From JBBSDP01 sp038240605 (GTDB lineage: Bacteria > Planctomycetota > Phycisphaerae > Tepidisphaerales > Tepidisphaeraceae), in the NCBI GenBank assembly GCA_038240605.1, contig JBBSDP010000021.1:13031-77030 (forward strand): a stretch of DNA of 64,000 nt. The letters run 5' to 3'. How positions within the stretch are numbered: the first letter of the stretch is position 1; each line of letters opens with the position of its first letter. Both the position numbers and the translations under genes were made by a program. Shown in pieces: positions 1 through 9,573 of the stretch. A model generated the notes under the pieces. The model was not told where the DNA came from. It was given only the letters and a program-made list of their open reading frames with translations, and made no database searches.

Positions 1-1791
1 GGCACGCCGTTCCTGTGGCTGGGCGACACCTGGTGGATGGGTCTGTGCAAACGGCTGCACTGGCCCGATGAGTTTCAGCTGCTGACGGCCGACCGAAAGG
101 CGAAGGGGTTCAACGTCATCCAAATCGTCGGCGGCCTTTATCCCGACCAGGGCGCCTTCGATGAACGCAGCGCCAATGAGTCCGGCTTCGCATGGGAGAA
201 GGATTACAGCCGCATCCGGCCGGAATATTTCGACCTGGCCGACGAGCGCATCAAGTATCTGGTCGATCAGGGAATCGTCCCGTGCATCGTCGGGAGCTGG
301 GGATTCCACCTGCCGTGGCTTGGTATCGACAAGATGAAGCAGCACATGCGCTACCTCTCGGCGCGCTACGGCGCGATGCCGGTGGTCTGGTGCGTGGCCG
401 GCGAGTTCAACCTGCCCTATTACCTCGAGCCCGGCTTTCCCATGGGAGGCGAGAAGCAGGCGCAGGGCTGGGCCGAGGTGACCCGATACCTGCGCACCGT
501 GAACCCGTTCGGCCGCCTCGTTACCGCACACCCGACCGGCATCCCGCCTCTCAGCGCGCGCCTCGTCTTCAAGGACGACACCCTGCTCGACTTCGACATG
601 CTCCAGACCGGCCACGGCATGCGCGAAGTGCTCGCGCCCACCGTGACCGCGTTCCGCGCCTCCTACGACGCCCAGCCGCCCATGCCGGTGATCAATGCCG
701 AGGTCACGTACGAGGCGCTCAGCGGCGTCATCCCCGCCGAGGTTCCGCGAATGATGTGCTGGGTCTGCCTCCTCTCCGGCGCCGCCGGACATACCTACGG
801 CGCCAACGGAATCTGGCAGATGAACCGCAAGGAACAGCCGTACGGCAAGTCCCCGCACGGCGGCACCTACGGCCCGATCCCCTGGGATGAATCGATGAAA
901 CTACCCGGATCAACACAGGTCGGCTTCGCCAAGCGCCTGCTGGAAAAATACGAATGGGAACATTTCGAGCCGCACCCCGAATGGGTGGGGACCGCGCCGC
1001 CATCAACGGAAGATGGGATTCGCCAGAGCAACTGGATCTGGTTCCCCGAAGGGGACCCGGCCGTGGACGCGCCGATCGCGCCGCGTTTCTTCCGGCGCAC
1101 GTTCGACGTTCCGGCTGACAATCCGGTCGAGCATGCGTCGCTCCGCATCACCGCCGATGACCGCTACATCGTCTGGCTGAACGGGGAAGAAGTTGGCTCC
1201 GGCGCCGACTGGAACCAGCACAATGCCTACCCCGCCCTCGAACGACTCCTCAAACCCGGCAGGAACGTGATCGCGGTCCACGCCGAGAACGTGCACTCCG
1301 ACGTAACAAAAAATCCCGCCGGCCTGATCGCGGCGCTGGATGCGCAGCTCCACGACGGCACCTCGCTGAAGCTGGTAAGTGATGCCAGTTGGCGCGTCGC
1401 GCAGGAAGAGGCGAAGGGATGGCGCACGGCGGAATTCGACGACGCCAAATGGTCCCCCGCCAAAGTGCTCGCGCCGTTCGGCGGAGGTCCGTGGGCCGGC
1501 TCGCCCCCAACAGCCGCGAAGACCGATTTCGAAGTCCCCTACGCCGCCGGCATCCCGGACCGCGTTCGCATCATCTACCTTCCCAAACCCGGCCCCGCCC
1601 AGGTCCACCGCCTGGGCCGAGGCACCGCCTACACCGCCAGCGCCTTCGATCCCGTGACCGGCGAAACCCATCCGATCGGCGAAGTGAAGCCCGACGCCGA
1701 CGGCAACTGGGAAACGCCGGGGCCGGGGACGAATCACGATTGGGTGCTGATTCTGGAGACTGCGAAGGCCGGGCGGGCGGCGAGTCGTTAG
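1..1791 (+). CDS. DUF4038 apiosidase-like glycoside hydrolase, 5'-truncated by window edge
   Basis: The frame is open from the first base and already reads GTPFLWLGDTWWMG, the conserved opening of the DUF4038 (GH140 apiosidase-like) TIM barrel, so the true start lies just upstream. Candidate catalytic acids are the Glu in CVAGEFNLPYY and the Glu in PVINAEVTYE. A beta-sandwich segment (about residues 340-470 of the visible protein, FFRRTFDVPADNP to AGLIAALDAQL) resembles the galactose-binding-like domains of rhamnosidases and interrupts the usual order. The last 90 residues (VRIIYLPKPG to DWVLILE) match the putative collagen-binding domain that normally follows DUF4038. The enzyme probably removes side-chain sugars from plant or algal polysaccharide. 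Substrate cannot be read from sequence. The inserted sandwich domain is the unusual part. Confidence 0.85.
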   Translation, partial: GTPFLWLGDTWWMGLCKRLHWPDEFQLLTADRKAKGFNVIQIVGGLYPDQGAFDERSANESGFAWEKDYSRIRPEYFDLADERIKYLVDQGIVPCIVGSWGFHLPWLGIDKMKQHMRYLSARYGAMPVVWCVAGEFNLPYYLEPGFPMGGEKQAQGWAEVTRYLRTVNPFGRLVTAHPTGIPPLSARLVFKDDTLLDFDMLQTGHGMREVLAPTVTAFRASYDAQPPMPVINAEVTYEALSGVIPAEVPRMMCWVCLLSGAAGHTYGANGIWQMNRKEQPYGKSPHGGTYGPIPWDESMKLPGSTQVGFAKRLLEKYEWEHFEPHPEWVGTAPPSTEDGIRQSNWIWFPEGDPAVDAPIAPRFFRRTFDVPADNPVEHASLRITADDRYIVWLNGEEVGSGADWNQHNAYPALERLLKPGRNVIAVHAENVHSDVTKNPAGLIAALDAQLHDGTSLKLVSDASWRVAQEEAKGWRTAEFDDAKWSPAKVLAPFGGGPWAGSPPTAAKTDFEVPYAAGIPDRVRIIYLPKPGPAQVHRLGRGTAYTASAFDPVTGETHPIGEVKPDADGNWETPGPGTNHDWVLILETAKAGRAASR

Positions 1792-1997
1792 AGAGCCCTC
1801 CCTTAGTCCAAAATGGGTTGCCGAAATCCCAGGACCAGCTCTACCGGAGCGCCTATCCAGCTTTGCTGTAACTCAAGCAGGACTCAAGCGCTACCGATAA
1901 TCCACCGATGGAAGGCACGACCGAATTGTCTTGACGGCATGGATGATCAATCCAATAATGAAGTGGGAAACACCAAACTCTGAATGAGGTTTCTAGA

Positions 1998-2240
1998 ATG
2001 CCAGCTAAGACGCCAGCTCGCTCTCGCCCTGTTGCTAGAACGGTGCGGCAGGCGCGGCTTCCGGCCGCATTAGCCGATTCAACAGCGTCCACGGATGGGA
2101 ATGCAATCCCATTCAGGGTGGCTGCGTTTGCGGCAGCCGTTTTCCGACCACCTGCGATCTCAAACGAAACTGAAACAGAGGCAGTTTTCGACAAATCAAA
2201 AGCAAAGCGGGTTGTCAAGAAGAAGGTGGGTACTGCCTGA
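1998..2240 (+). CDS. Small Ala-rich, basic-tailed hypothetical protein upstream of a PemK/MazF-like gene
   Basis: An 80-residue reading frame begins with ATG 8 nt after a GAGG ribosome-binding site. The first half is rich in Ala, Arg and Pro and the last 20 residues are strongly basic (KAKRVVKKKVGTA). No family is recognised. It ends 7 nt before the likely GTG start of the PemK/MazF-like gene, the spacing expected of a toxin-antitoxin pair, so an antitoxin role is possible. The low-complexity N-terminus and the lack of a visible DNA-binding fold argue for caution. Real-gene status rests mainly on the ribosome-binding site and the tight spacing. Confidence 0.35.
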   Translation: MPAKTPARSRPVARTVRQARLPAALADSTASTDGNAIPFRVAAFAAAVFRPPAISNETETEAVFDKSKAKRVVKKKVGTA

Positions 2241-2247
2241 GGTTGAC

Positions 2248-2700
2248 GTGGCCGAGTATAGACCTGATTACCGGCATGGCCGGATCATTATTGCACATCT
2301 CCTAGGACGCAACAGAAAGCGCGAAGAACATCCCGCCGTTATTATTTCTCCTGACTCAGAAATTATTCAACCAGAACAATTTGACCCCCGATTAGGAGAA
2401 GGGAGTGTCGCCGCAAACGAGATTGCGGTGCTTGGAGTAAGTAGTCATTACCTCAACTTCGACGATCCACATAAGCAGTTGCCTACCGGTCCACCGACCT
2501 ACCTTACAAAAGACTGTGCCGTAATTTTAAACTGGTATGCGGTCCTAGACATACCTGACGACTGCAAATATTTTGTCGGAGATGTGCCACCCCATTTGAT
2601 GCGGGAGATTAACAATATCATTCGGCAAGACCTCCGCGCCAAACTCGGTGCGATGCAAGGAACGATCGCCGATTTGTTGGCTCAACTTGCACCCCGATAA
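2248..2700 (+). CDS. PemK/MazF-like protein, probable toxin of a type II TA pair
   Basis: From GTG at 2248 the product is 150 aa. That start is preferred because GAGG lies 5 nt upstream; the frame stays open to 2095, but the extra residues look like read-through of the overlapping gene. The N-terminal RHGRIIIAHLLGRNRKREEHPAVIIS fits the MazF/PemK pattern (Gly-x-Ile-Val ... Arg/His-Pro-x-Val-Ile-Ser). The C-terminal KDCAVILNWYAVLD, VGDVPP and a closing helix correspond to the strand-helix end of that fold. Known members cut mRNA. Active-site residues cannot be confirmed here. The gene is visibly AT-richer than its neighbours, which suggests recent transfer. The antitoxin would be the 80-aa protein just upstream. 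Confidence 0.55.
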   Translation: MAEYRPDYRHGRIIIAHLLGRNRKREEHPAVIISPDSEIIQPEQFDPRLGEGSVAANEIAVLGVSSHYLNFDDPHKQLPTGPPTYLTKDCAVILNWYAVLDIPDDCKYFVGDVPPHLMREINNIIRQDLRAKLGAMQGTIADLLAQLAPR

Positions 2701-2816
2701 ATGGCTTAGTGGCGGGCTATCGCTGAGTGACGTAGTCGAATGTGGATTCAGTCATAGGCGCAAAGAAGTGGATGTGTGGGCGGTGTTGATCAAAGCCGGC
2801 CGCCCTCGCGGGGAGA

Positions 2817-4334
2817 TCAAAACGGCCATCCCCCAGCCGGCTTCGGTGCCCAGGCCGCGATCAGGATCAGCGCCGCGATCAAACCCGCCAGACGGCTCAC
2901 GCGATCGCGCATGGCGAAGACGATGGGGTCATCGTGCAGGAGTCGGCGTCGGGCCAGGAACCAGATGCGCGTGATCCAGTAGAGCAGCAGGGGGGCCATC
3001 AGCCAGAGCACGTTGGGGCGGGGATACAAGGTTTTGACGAGGGGGCTGTCGAGGTAATTGCAGAAGACCAGCACCGAGAGATACCCGCTGGCCGGGCCGA
3101 CGCTCTCGATGATCCGCAGGTCGGTCACCTTGTACTCACGTCCCCGGATCTGCTCTCCGCCGGCTTCTTCCACACCGAGCAGCTCCGAATAGCGCTTGGC
3201 GAATGCCAGGCTCAGGAAGAAGAACATGGAAAAGGCCAACAGCCAGATCGTCAACGGCACGTCGATCGCCGCCGCTCCGGCGATGATCCGATGGGTGTAG
3301 AGCGATGCCAGGAGGATGATGTCAACGAGCAGCTTTCGCTTGAGCCAGAAGGAATAGAGCGTGGTGAGAATGGCGTAGGCGGCCAGCAACGCCTGAAATT
3401 TCAACGGGAGCACGGCGGCGATCGCAAAAGCCGTGACCAGCAGCGCCGCTGAGAGGAGCAAGCCGGCGGGAACGGAAAGTTTCCCGGAGGCGAAGGGGCG
3501 ATGCCGTTTGCTGGCGTGGCGCCGGTCGGCTTCCAGGTCGAGCAGGTCATTGAGGATGTAGAAGCAGGATGCGCAGGCGCAAAACGCGACGAAGGCCAGG
3601 AGCGCCGCCGTCACCCGCGATCGATCCTGAATCTGGTGGGCGAAGATCAGCGGCAGGAGGACCAGCAGGTTCTTGATCCACTGGTGCGGCCGCATCGCGT
3701 TCAGCGCGGCGCTGGCGGCTCCGCCGGAGTTGAAGATCCGGCACGGGGTGCAGATCTGCGCGGCGCTGCGCGCGAGGCGTGGTCCGGGGGAAACCAGGTA
3801 GGCCCGCCGTGCCGCTTTCCAGAGACACAGGTCCGCGTGCGAGTCGCCGATGTAGTCGAAGCGGTCGCCAAAGCGCCGCCGCAGTTCGGCCAGCTTCCCC
3901 TCGCCGGAAAGATTGTTCGCGCCTTCCGTGGCGGCGACCTCATCGAAAATTCTCAGGTGGTCGGCCACCGCATCCGCCATCGTGCGATGCGACCCCGTCG
4001 CCAAAACAAGCCGGCGTCCCGCTCGCTTTTCCGCTTCCAGGAACTCCAGCACGTCGGCCCGGTAGGGGAGATGCACGGCGTCCACCGTCGCCCGGCGAAA
4101 GACTTCTTCCTTGAACCGGGCCTTTCCGCCGGCGATCCAGCCCGGGAATTTCAGCAGGTCCAGCGGACGCGCCTTGACCAGCAGGAGGATCGCTTCCCAC
4201 AACGAATCGGTGGCGATGAGCGTGCCGTCCAGATCGACGCAAAGCGGCGGCTCGGCCGACGGCCCGGCGTCGGCACGGCCCGCGCCGCCGAGATCCTCCT
4301 GAGGGGCGGCAGCCGCGTTGGGTTCAGACGCCAT
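2817..4334 (-). CDS. HAD hydrolase-UbiA prenyltransferase fusion
   Basis: The 505-aa product starts at the ATG beginning MASEPNAAAA; the longer open frame upstream has no family sequence. Residues about 30-210 are a HAD phosphatase: motif I CVDLDGTLIATDS, a later LVLATGS (motif II) and YIGDSHADL (motif IV). Residues about 220-505 are a UbiA-family integral membrane transferase with the Asp-rich metal motif NDLLDLEADRR, a second-loop KRYSEL region and roughly eight to nine hydrophobic helices. The closest functional analogue of the second half is decaprenyl-phosphate phosphoribosyltransferase, which loads phosphoribose onto a polyprenyl phosphate; the HAD half could then remove the 5-phosphate. 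Standing at the edge of the glycan locus, it may supply a lipid-linked pentose donor. That role is inference. Confidence 0.85.
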   Translation of the reverse strand: MASEPNAAAAPQEDLGGAGRADAGPSAEPPLCVDLDGTLIATDSLWEAILLLVKARPLDLLKFPGWIAGGKARFKEEVFRRATVDAVHLPYRADVLEFLEAEKRAGRRLVLATGSHRTMADAVADHLRIFDEVAATEGANNLSGEGKLAELRRRFGDRFDYIGDSHADLCLWKAARRAYLVSPGPRLARSAAQICTPCRIFNSGGAASAALNAMRPHQWIKNLLVLLPLIFAHQIQDRSRVTAALLAFVAFCACASCFYILNDLLDLEADRRHASKRHRPFASGKLSVPAGLLLSAALLVTAFAIAAVLPLKFQALLAAYAILTTLYSFWLKRKLLVDIILLASLYTHRIIAGAAAIDVPLTIWLLAFSMFFFLSLAFAKRYSELLGVEEAGGEQIRGREYKVTDLRIIESVGPASGYLSVLVFCNYLDSPLVKTLYPRPNVLWLMAPLLLYWITRIWFLARRRLLHDDPIVFAMRDRVSRLAGLIAALILIAAWAPKPAGGWPF

Positions 4335-4602
4335 GGTGTTGAGGTGGGCGCTCGCGCAATTCGACCGCGCGCTCGCAAGCCGTAAAGATAGACCAGCGCC
4401 CTGAATTTGCAAACCGCACTCGAAGTGTTTGCCCTTCGATTTTCCAGAAAGGGAAGGCCGGCTTCCCGCCGTGCCCTCCGGCGGCCATGGGATCGGCCTA
4501 AGTCTCAATCCTTGATGATTTTATCGACCTGTTCGGGAATTCACCGACGGCAAAAATGGGTAGAGGGGCCACGGAGCCCGGTGTATTCAGCCTTCCGATA
4601 AA

Positions 4603-4630
4603 TTGACACCATCCCTCACGGTCTTATAGT
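4603..4630 (+). promoter_or_regulatory. Near-consensus sigma70-type promoter
   Basis: TTGACA at 4603-4608 and TATAGT at 4625-4630 are separated by 16 nt. It is the best canonical promoter seen in this window and points at the beta-helix gene whose ATG is at 4761, giving a leader of about 125 nt. The gap 4335-4760 otherwise holds no gene. Confidence 0.65.
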
Positions 4631-4760
4631 CCGTTTTGGGTGTTAAGGTGTGACTGGGGTGCACGCCGCAATGCGTGTACGGGGTCGTACCGCTCCGGTT
4701 TCGCTCGAGGACCTCCGCGCTACCCTTGTTTCGCGGGGCGACCAATTCGATGAGGGGTAT

Positions 4761-6461
4761 ATGAGAAATGCGAACAACGGATTTCGGGCTTCCAGTGCAG
4801 TCGTCGAGCAGTTGGAGGGTCGCCAGCTTTTATCCGGCGGCAGCTCCGCACTGCTTGTGATGGGGCCTTCCATCACGGCGCCGACGTCCTCCGCGCGCGT
4901 CATTACAACCAAAGCGCCGTCTCTGGCGAGAACAACGACCACGCCGACGGCGAAGACCTCCGCGCCGACGCCAACGCCCGCGCCGACGCCGACCCCGGCG
5001 ACCTCCGCGCCGACGACCACTACATTAAAGACCACGACCGTCACGCTCGCGACCACGACGAGGACGACGATGCCGATCTTCAACGTGCTCAATTATGGAG
5101 CCCTCGGCAACGGCGTCGCCAACGACACGGCCGCCATCCAGTCGGCCATCAAGGACTTGACCGCCGCCCACGGTGGAGAGTTGCTCTTCCCGATGGGGGT
5201 CTATCGCATTTCGACCGCGGTCGTCGTCAAAGGGCTCAGCAATTTCACGATCGTGGGCGACGGCGCGACCATCAAGCCGCTCGATAACGTGACCACCGTG
5301 TTTCCCAATGCGGTGAGCGGCGACACCTTTGACATCTTCTCCTGCGCGAATTTCACGGTGCAGGGCCTCACGCTGGACGGCAACGCGAAGGTCCGCGGCA
5401 ATCGGGAAACCTACGCCAACCTCGGCATGAACGACGACTCGTTCTTCACGCTCACCGGCATGCGCCTGACCAATGCCGTAAGCGACAACCTTTACATGAA
5501 AGCAAGCGTCCCCTCCAACCTGGCGCTCGGCTGCCATGACGGGACGATCCAGCAAAGCACGTTTGACGGCTCCTGGCGCAACGGGATCACCGTCACGCAT
5601 GGTTACAAGCTCAATTTCCTGAACAACACCATCACCAACGTGCGCGGGACCTCGCCGGGGTCCGGCATTGACGTCGAATCCAATACGGTCGATGCCGACG
5701 GCTCGAACCACGACATCCTCATTCGCGGAAACACGATTTCCAACTGCGCCCAGACGGGCGTGCGAATCACTGTCGCCCAGCATCCGCGCCTGATCGCGGT
5801 CGATGGGAACACCTTCACCAACTGTCCCACCGCCGTGCTCGATGAAGGAATTCAGGTCCAGATCACGAATAACACGTGTTCGATGGCGATAAAGCAGACG
5901 AGCGGCCAGGGGTATCTGGATCAGGTGGCTCAGATCTACGTTGAAGGCGTGGCCGGCGGCACCGTATTGGTTTCCGGCAACACGATCTCGTCACTGAACG
6001 GCCTGGTCGGCATCGAGGTGCACAGGAGCTGGACCGGGGTCGCCACGATTACCAATAACAAGATCAGCTCATTGTCCGGGCCGGTTTCCGCGATCAGCGT
6101 CTGGTCGAACAACGCCAACATTTCCTCCAACACGATTACTGGCGTGGCGGGCGGAATCTGCGTGGCCGCGAGCCATGTCACGGTCAGCTCCAATACCCTG
6201 CTGAACGGAACCAACGTCGCGGTCTATTCCGATGGCGCGTACAACTCGATCAAAAGCAACCTGATTACCGACTTCGGCATCGCGAGGAACGGTCAGTGCA
6301 TCATCAGCACGGACAGCACCCAGACCGCCATCAGCGGCAACGCGATTCGGAAAACGGTTGTCAATCGAGCCTGGATCCCGATCGTCAAGGGCGTCGGCGA
6401 TCTCGGCGGCAGCAACTTGAAGTACGGACTGCTCGGGTCGGACGGCTCATTCGTCGTTTGA
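4761..6461 (+). CDS. Exported right-handed beta-helix (pectate-lyase-3-like) protein with planctomycete LE-x-R-x-LL motif
   Basis: The chosen ATG follows GAGGGG at good spacing; an upstream in-frame ATG adds 37 unrelated residues. Residues 14-26 (VVEQLEGRQLLSG) carry the motif seen near the N-terminus of many planctomycete surface proteins. Residues about 39-103 are a Thr/Pro/Ala linker (APTPTPAPTPTP), probably an extended or glycosylated stalk. From residue 104 (FNVLNYGALGNGVANDTAAIQ) starts a Pectate_lyase_3-type beta-helix with repeated N-T-I-x-N/G coils. Such folds cut or bind acidic polysaccharide. It is paralogous to the protein at 28816-30156, including the C-terminal WIPIV motif, so both may act on the polysaccharide made here. 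No catalytic triad is assigned. Confidence 0.8.
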   Translation: MRNANNGFRASSAVVEQLEGRQLLSGGSSALLVMGPSITAPTSSARVITTKAPSLARTTTTPTAKTSAPTPTPAPTPTPATSAPTTTTLKTTTVTLATTTRTTMPIFNVLNYGALGNGVANDTAAIQSAIKDLTAAHGGELLFPMGVYRISTAVVVKGLSNFTIVGDGATIKPLDNVTTVFPNAVSGDTFDIFSCANFTVQGLTLDGNAKVRGNRETYANLGMNDDSFFTLTGMRLTNAVSDNLYMKASVPSNLALGCHDGTIQQSTFDGSWRNGITVTHGYKLNFLNNTITNVRGTSPGSGIDVESNTVDADGSNHDILIRGNTISNCAQTGVRITVAQHPRLIAVDGNTFTNCPTAVLDEGIQVQITNNTCSMAIKQTSGQGYLDQVAQIYVEGVAGGTVLVSGNTISSLNGLVGIEVHRSWTGVATITNNKISSLSGPVSAISVWSNNANISSNTITGVAGGICVAASHVTVSSNTLLNGTNVAVYSDGAYNSIKSNLITDFGIARNGQCIISTDSTQTAISGNAIRKTVVNRAWIPIVKGVGDLGGSNLKYGLLGSDGSFVV

Positions 6462-6481
6462 CCTTCCAACCGCCGTCTAGC

Positions 6482-7354
6482 TCAGCAATCTGTGGACGAT
6501 TGTTGCACCACCGCCGCGGGCCGGAACCCCTCCCGCTCAAATACGAATTGGTTACATCCGAGCCGGTTTGTCGTGACGAGTTGGGTCAGCCGAAAGCCGG
6601 CGCGCCGGTAGAAATCAAAGATCCGCTTCGGGGTCGCCACCTCGAATGGATACCCGCCCAGCCAATCGATCCAATCATGATAGATGGACATCCCTCGTTT
6701 CGCCCGATGCGTCGTGAAAACCCCCGTTGGATTGCGGAACTTGATCAATCCGATCATTACGCTCTGAATCGCGAATAGAGGAACGAACACGCTCGTCACG
6801 GTGTAACGGCCCAGAACATTTCGGCAATACGTCTTTTTCACCTTCGTCCACAGCGTCGATTTCAGGCCCTGATCGTTGTAGATCGCGACGAATAACCGCC
6901 CGTTCTGATTGACGGCGGATACCGCCATGGCGAGCGCTTTGTCGAGGTTGCCCGTGTGGTGAAGGCAGCCCCAGGCATAGACCACGTCGAAGGTGCCAAG
7001 CGAGCGGACGAAATCGCCATTCAGGACATCACCGCGCCCAATGACCCAGGCGTCATCTTCCGGGAAAAAACGCGATTTCAGGAACGTGCAACACCCGACG
7101 GACTTCGGATCATAATCGAACGAGCGCACGCGGGCACCCAGTCGCCTTGCCGCAAGGCTGAAAAGCCCACTGCCGCAACCGATGTCCAGAAATGTCTTAC
7201 CTCGCAGATCAGTGACTTCAAGCAGTTGGCGGAGAGATTTTTCGGCTTCCGCGACTCGGCCTTCATCGAGCGTGCCGAGAAATCGTTGCCAATTCGCTCC
7301 GAAGCCGAATCGTTCTTTGTCAGCTACGTTTTCTGGAACAGGTTCAGAAGTCAT
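6482..7354 (-). CDS. Class I SAM-dependent methyltransferase
   Basis: The 290-aa product has the Rossmann motif I FLDIGCGSGLFSLAARRLG (about residues 55-73), an acidic motif II around VRSFDYDP and the post-motif FDVVYAWGCLHHTG typical of Methyltransf_11/23 proteins. The C-terminal third (about 170-270) carries extra hydrophobic and aromatic segments and could form a substrate cap. GGAGAGAGAAGAGG precedes the ATG. It is convergent with the beta-helix gene and divergent from the asparagine-synthase-like gene, inside the polysaccharide locus, so methylation of a sugar or glycolipid is the likely role. The acceptor is unknown. Confidence 0.85.
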   Translation of the reverse strand: MTSEPVPENVADKERFGFGANWQRFLGTLDEGRVAEAEKSLRQLLEVTDLRGKTFLDIGCGSGLFSLAARRLGARVRSFDYDPKSVGCCTFLKSRFFPEDDAWVIGRGDVLNGDFVRSLGTFDVVYAWGCLHHTGNLDKALAMAVSAVNQNGRLFVAIYNDQGLKSTLWTKVKKTYCRNVLGRYTVTSVFVPLFAIQSVMIGLIKFRNPTGVFTTHRAKRGMSIYHDWIDWLGGYPFEVATPKRIFDFYRRAGFRLTQLVTTNRLGCNQFVFEREGFRPAAVVQQSSTDC

Positions 7355-7704
7355 GCCTCTTCTCTCTCCTAACTTTTCATATACCGTGGCTTAACGGTTT
7401 GAGTGACGGTCGTCGTGACCATGGGCATCGTGTCTCCGCGATCTTGGAATACCCGATTTGATCGGATACATTCAACTACTTTGTGATCGGAGGTGCCGAC
7501 GCTGTAGCTTGCTGAAATGGCGAATTGAACGTCCTGCGTACGGCGGAAGACTGGGAATTTCAAGAAAAATCGAGGAATTTCTGTTTGGCGAAGAACCGCC
7601 GTTCGAGATGCAAGTAACTCTGCCAAGGACGAAATCGTTCAGGGGAATCCGACCGGCACTGAACGCGGAAGCGACCAATAGAATATCCCTGAAGGATCCA
7701 GCGT
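7355..7704. other. Divergent intergenic region, no gene seen
   Basis: This 350-bp stretch separates a minus-strand methyltransferase from a plus-strand amidotransferase and must hold both promoters. The only reading frames are antisense and have no family-like sequence. A GAAGGA ribosome-binding site for the downstream gene lies near its end. No convincing -35/-10 pair was found. Confidence 0.5.
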
Positions 7705-9573
7705 ATGTGCGGAATCGCAGCGATCGTCAGGATGAAGCCCGAAGCGGATAGCGCCGCGATCGATCGGATGACGGAGACGCTCGCGCACCGGGGCCCCGAC
7801 GCCGCGGGCATAACCCTTCTCAGCGACGTGCACCTGGGCCACCGCCGGTTGAGCATCATCGACCTGGCCGGTGGTTCACAACCGATGACCGAGATCACCG
7901 AGCGGTATTGGATTGTCTTCAACGGGGAGATTTACAATTTTCGCGAGCTGCGCGCCACGCTGGAATCAAGAGGACAGCGCTTCCGCACGCATTCCGACAC
8001 CGAAGTGCTGATCAAGGCGTACGAGGTCTTCGGCGAGCAGATGCCCGTACACCTCAACGGCCAGTTCGCCTTCGCCATCTGGGATCAGCAGGAGCGCCGA
8101 CTCTTCGCGGCGCGCGACCGAATGGGGGAGAAGCCCTTCTTCTGGGCGACCGCTCAGGGCGGCGCGATTGTCATCGCATCCGAGATCAAATCGATCATCG
8201 CCTCCGGACTGATCCGGCCGATCCTCGATCCCGTCTCGGTGGACGCTTATCTGGCGCTGCTTTACGTTCCGCCGGATCGAACGATTTATGCCAACGTGCA
8301 AACGTTGCCGCCGGCCCATGCAATCGTATGGGACGGGGCGGGCAAGCGGGAGTGGTGCTATTGGAAACCCCGGTATTCAACGAATAACGATGTGGAATTT
8401 CCGGAGGCGGCGGCGAAGTGCCGCGAACTGCTTCAACAGGCCGTCACGAGGCAATTGGTTGCAGATGTGCCGGTCGGCGCGTTTCTCAGTGGCGGGCTCG
8501 ATTCCAGCACGATCGTGGCCATGATGAGCACGGCCGCGGGACGCCGGGTGCCGACTTTTTCGGTTGGCTTCGGCGACTTGATCAACGAGCTTCCGTACGC
8601 GGCGGCCGTCGCTGAGCGGTACGGTACGGAGCATCATGAAGTCTCAATGGACATTCCCGTCGGCGACCTCTTACAGAAAATGGCCGACGTATACGATGAG
8701 CCATTCGCGGACTCGTCTAACCTTCCCACCTACCTGGTGGCAGGGGTCGCGCGACAGCATGTCCCCGTGGCATTGTCCGGCGATGGCGGCGACGAACTGT
8801 TCGGCGGGTATTCCTGGTACCTCCCGCTGCTGACGGATGCTTCGCACAACGGACGCCCCGCATCGGTCGCGACCGCCGGCTTCCGGACGTATGGATGGAA
8901 CCTGCTGACGAAGCTGGGATTTCCCGTCCACGAAAAACGAGATCGTGCCGGCCAGCAACTCGTCACGGCGATGCTCAGACGCCGTCACCCGGATGTATGG
9001 GAGCGACATCTGGCCCAGATCTCCCAGGGGGAGGAATTACGCGCGAGCTATAGTCGGAAATCGAGTCCGCCGGCAGGTGTGGCGGCGGTGGAAAGCCTCT
9101 ACCGGGATCGCTCGCTTGCTTACCCGATCGACCAGGCCGTCGATTTTGACGTGAGGTCCTATCTTCCGGGAGACATCCTCGTCAAAGTCGATCGGGCGGC
9201 CATGGCACATGGTCTGGAAACGCGCGCTCCATTTCTCGATGTCGATCTGGTCGAGTTCGTCCTCTCTCTGCCCCCTCGCCTGCGTTTCCGCGATGACGGC
9301 TTGAAAGGTCTGCTCCGGGCCGCCTGCCAGGATCTGTGGCCGCCACGAATTCATAGCCGGAAGAAGCAGGGGTTCGGCGGTCCGATCGCTTCCTGGATTC
9401 GACGGCCAGAAGTCCGCGCGCTGCTGGATCGAGTCACCAGCGCATCGAGCCCGCTGTCGGCGCTATTGCCGGGTGTTGCAAATGTTCTCACGTCAAGGCG
9501 ACCTCAGAACATGTGGACCCTGCTTTGCCTGGGTCTGTGGCTGGAGAAGCACCCGGAATGCGTAGTCCCTTAA
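7705..9573 (+). CDS. Glutamine-hydrolysing asparagine-synthase-like amidotransferase (copy 1)
   Basis: The 622-aa protein begins MCGIAAIV, so Cys2 is the expected Ntn-type glutaminase nucleophile after Met removal. AHRGPD and NGEIYNF (glutamine-binding) follow. The synthetase half carries the PP-loop SGGLDSSTIVAMM near residue 265 and later ALSGDGGDELFGGY, all intact, so it should be active. Genes of this type inside O-antigen or capsule loci (for example WbpS) convert uronic acids to uronamides instead of making asparagine. A second copy sits at 26838-28730. GAAGGA lies 9 nt before the ATG, and the next gene overlaps the 3' end by 16 nt, indicating translational coupling. Confidence 0.93.
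   Translation: MCGIAAIVRMKPEADSAAIDRMTETLAHRGPDAAGITLLSDVHLGHRRLSIIDLAGGSQPMTEITERYWIVFNGEIYNFRELRATLESRGQRFRTHSDTEVLIKAYEVFGEQMPVHLNGQFAFAIWDQQERRLFAARDRMGEKPFFWATAQGGAIVIASEIKSIIASGLIRPILDPVSVDAYLALLYVPPDRTIYANVQTLPPAHAIVWDGAGKREWCYWKPRYSTNNDVEFPEAAAKCRELLQQAVTRQLVADVPVGAFLSGGLDSSTIVAMMSTAAGRRVPTFSVGFGDLINELPYAAAVAERYGTEHHEVSMDIPVGDLLQKMADVYDEPFADSSNLPTYLVAGVARQHVPVALSGDGGDELFGGYSWYLPLLTDASHNGRPASVATAGFRTYGWNLLTKLGFPVHEKRDRAGQQLVTAMLRRRHPDVWERHLAQISQGEELRASYSRKSSPPAGVAAVESLYRDRSLAYPIDQAVDFDVRSYLPGDILVKVDRAAMAHGLETRAPFLDVDLVEFVLSLPPRLRFRDDGLKGLLRAACQDLWPPRIHSRKKQGFGGPIASWIRRPEVRALLDRVTSASSPLSALLPGVANVLTSRRPQNMWTLLCLGLWLEKHPECVVP

Noticed and set aside
7369..7626. Minus-strand 85-codon frame upstream of the first amidotransferase
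   Set aside because: No ribosome-binding site or recognisable sequence, and it fills a region that must hold divergent promoters.
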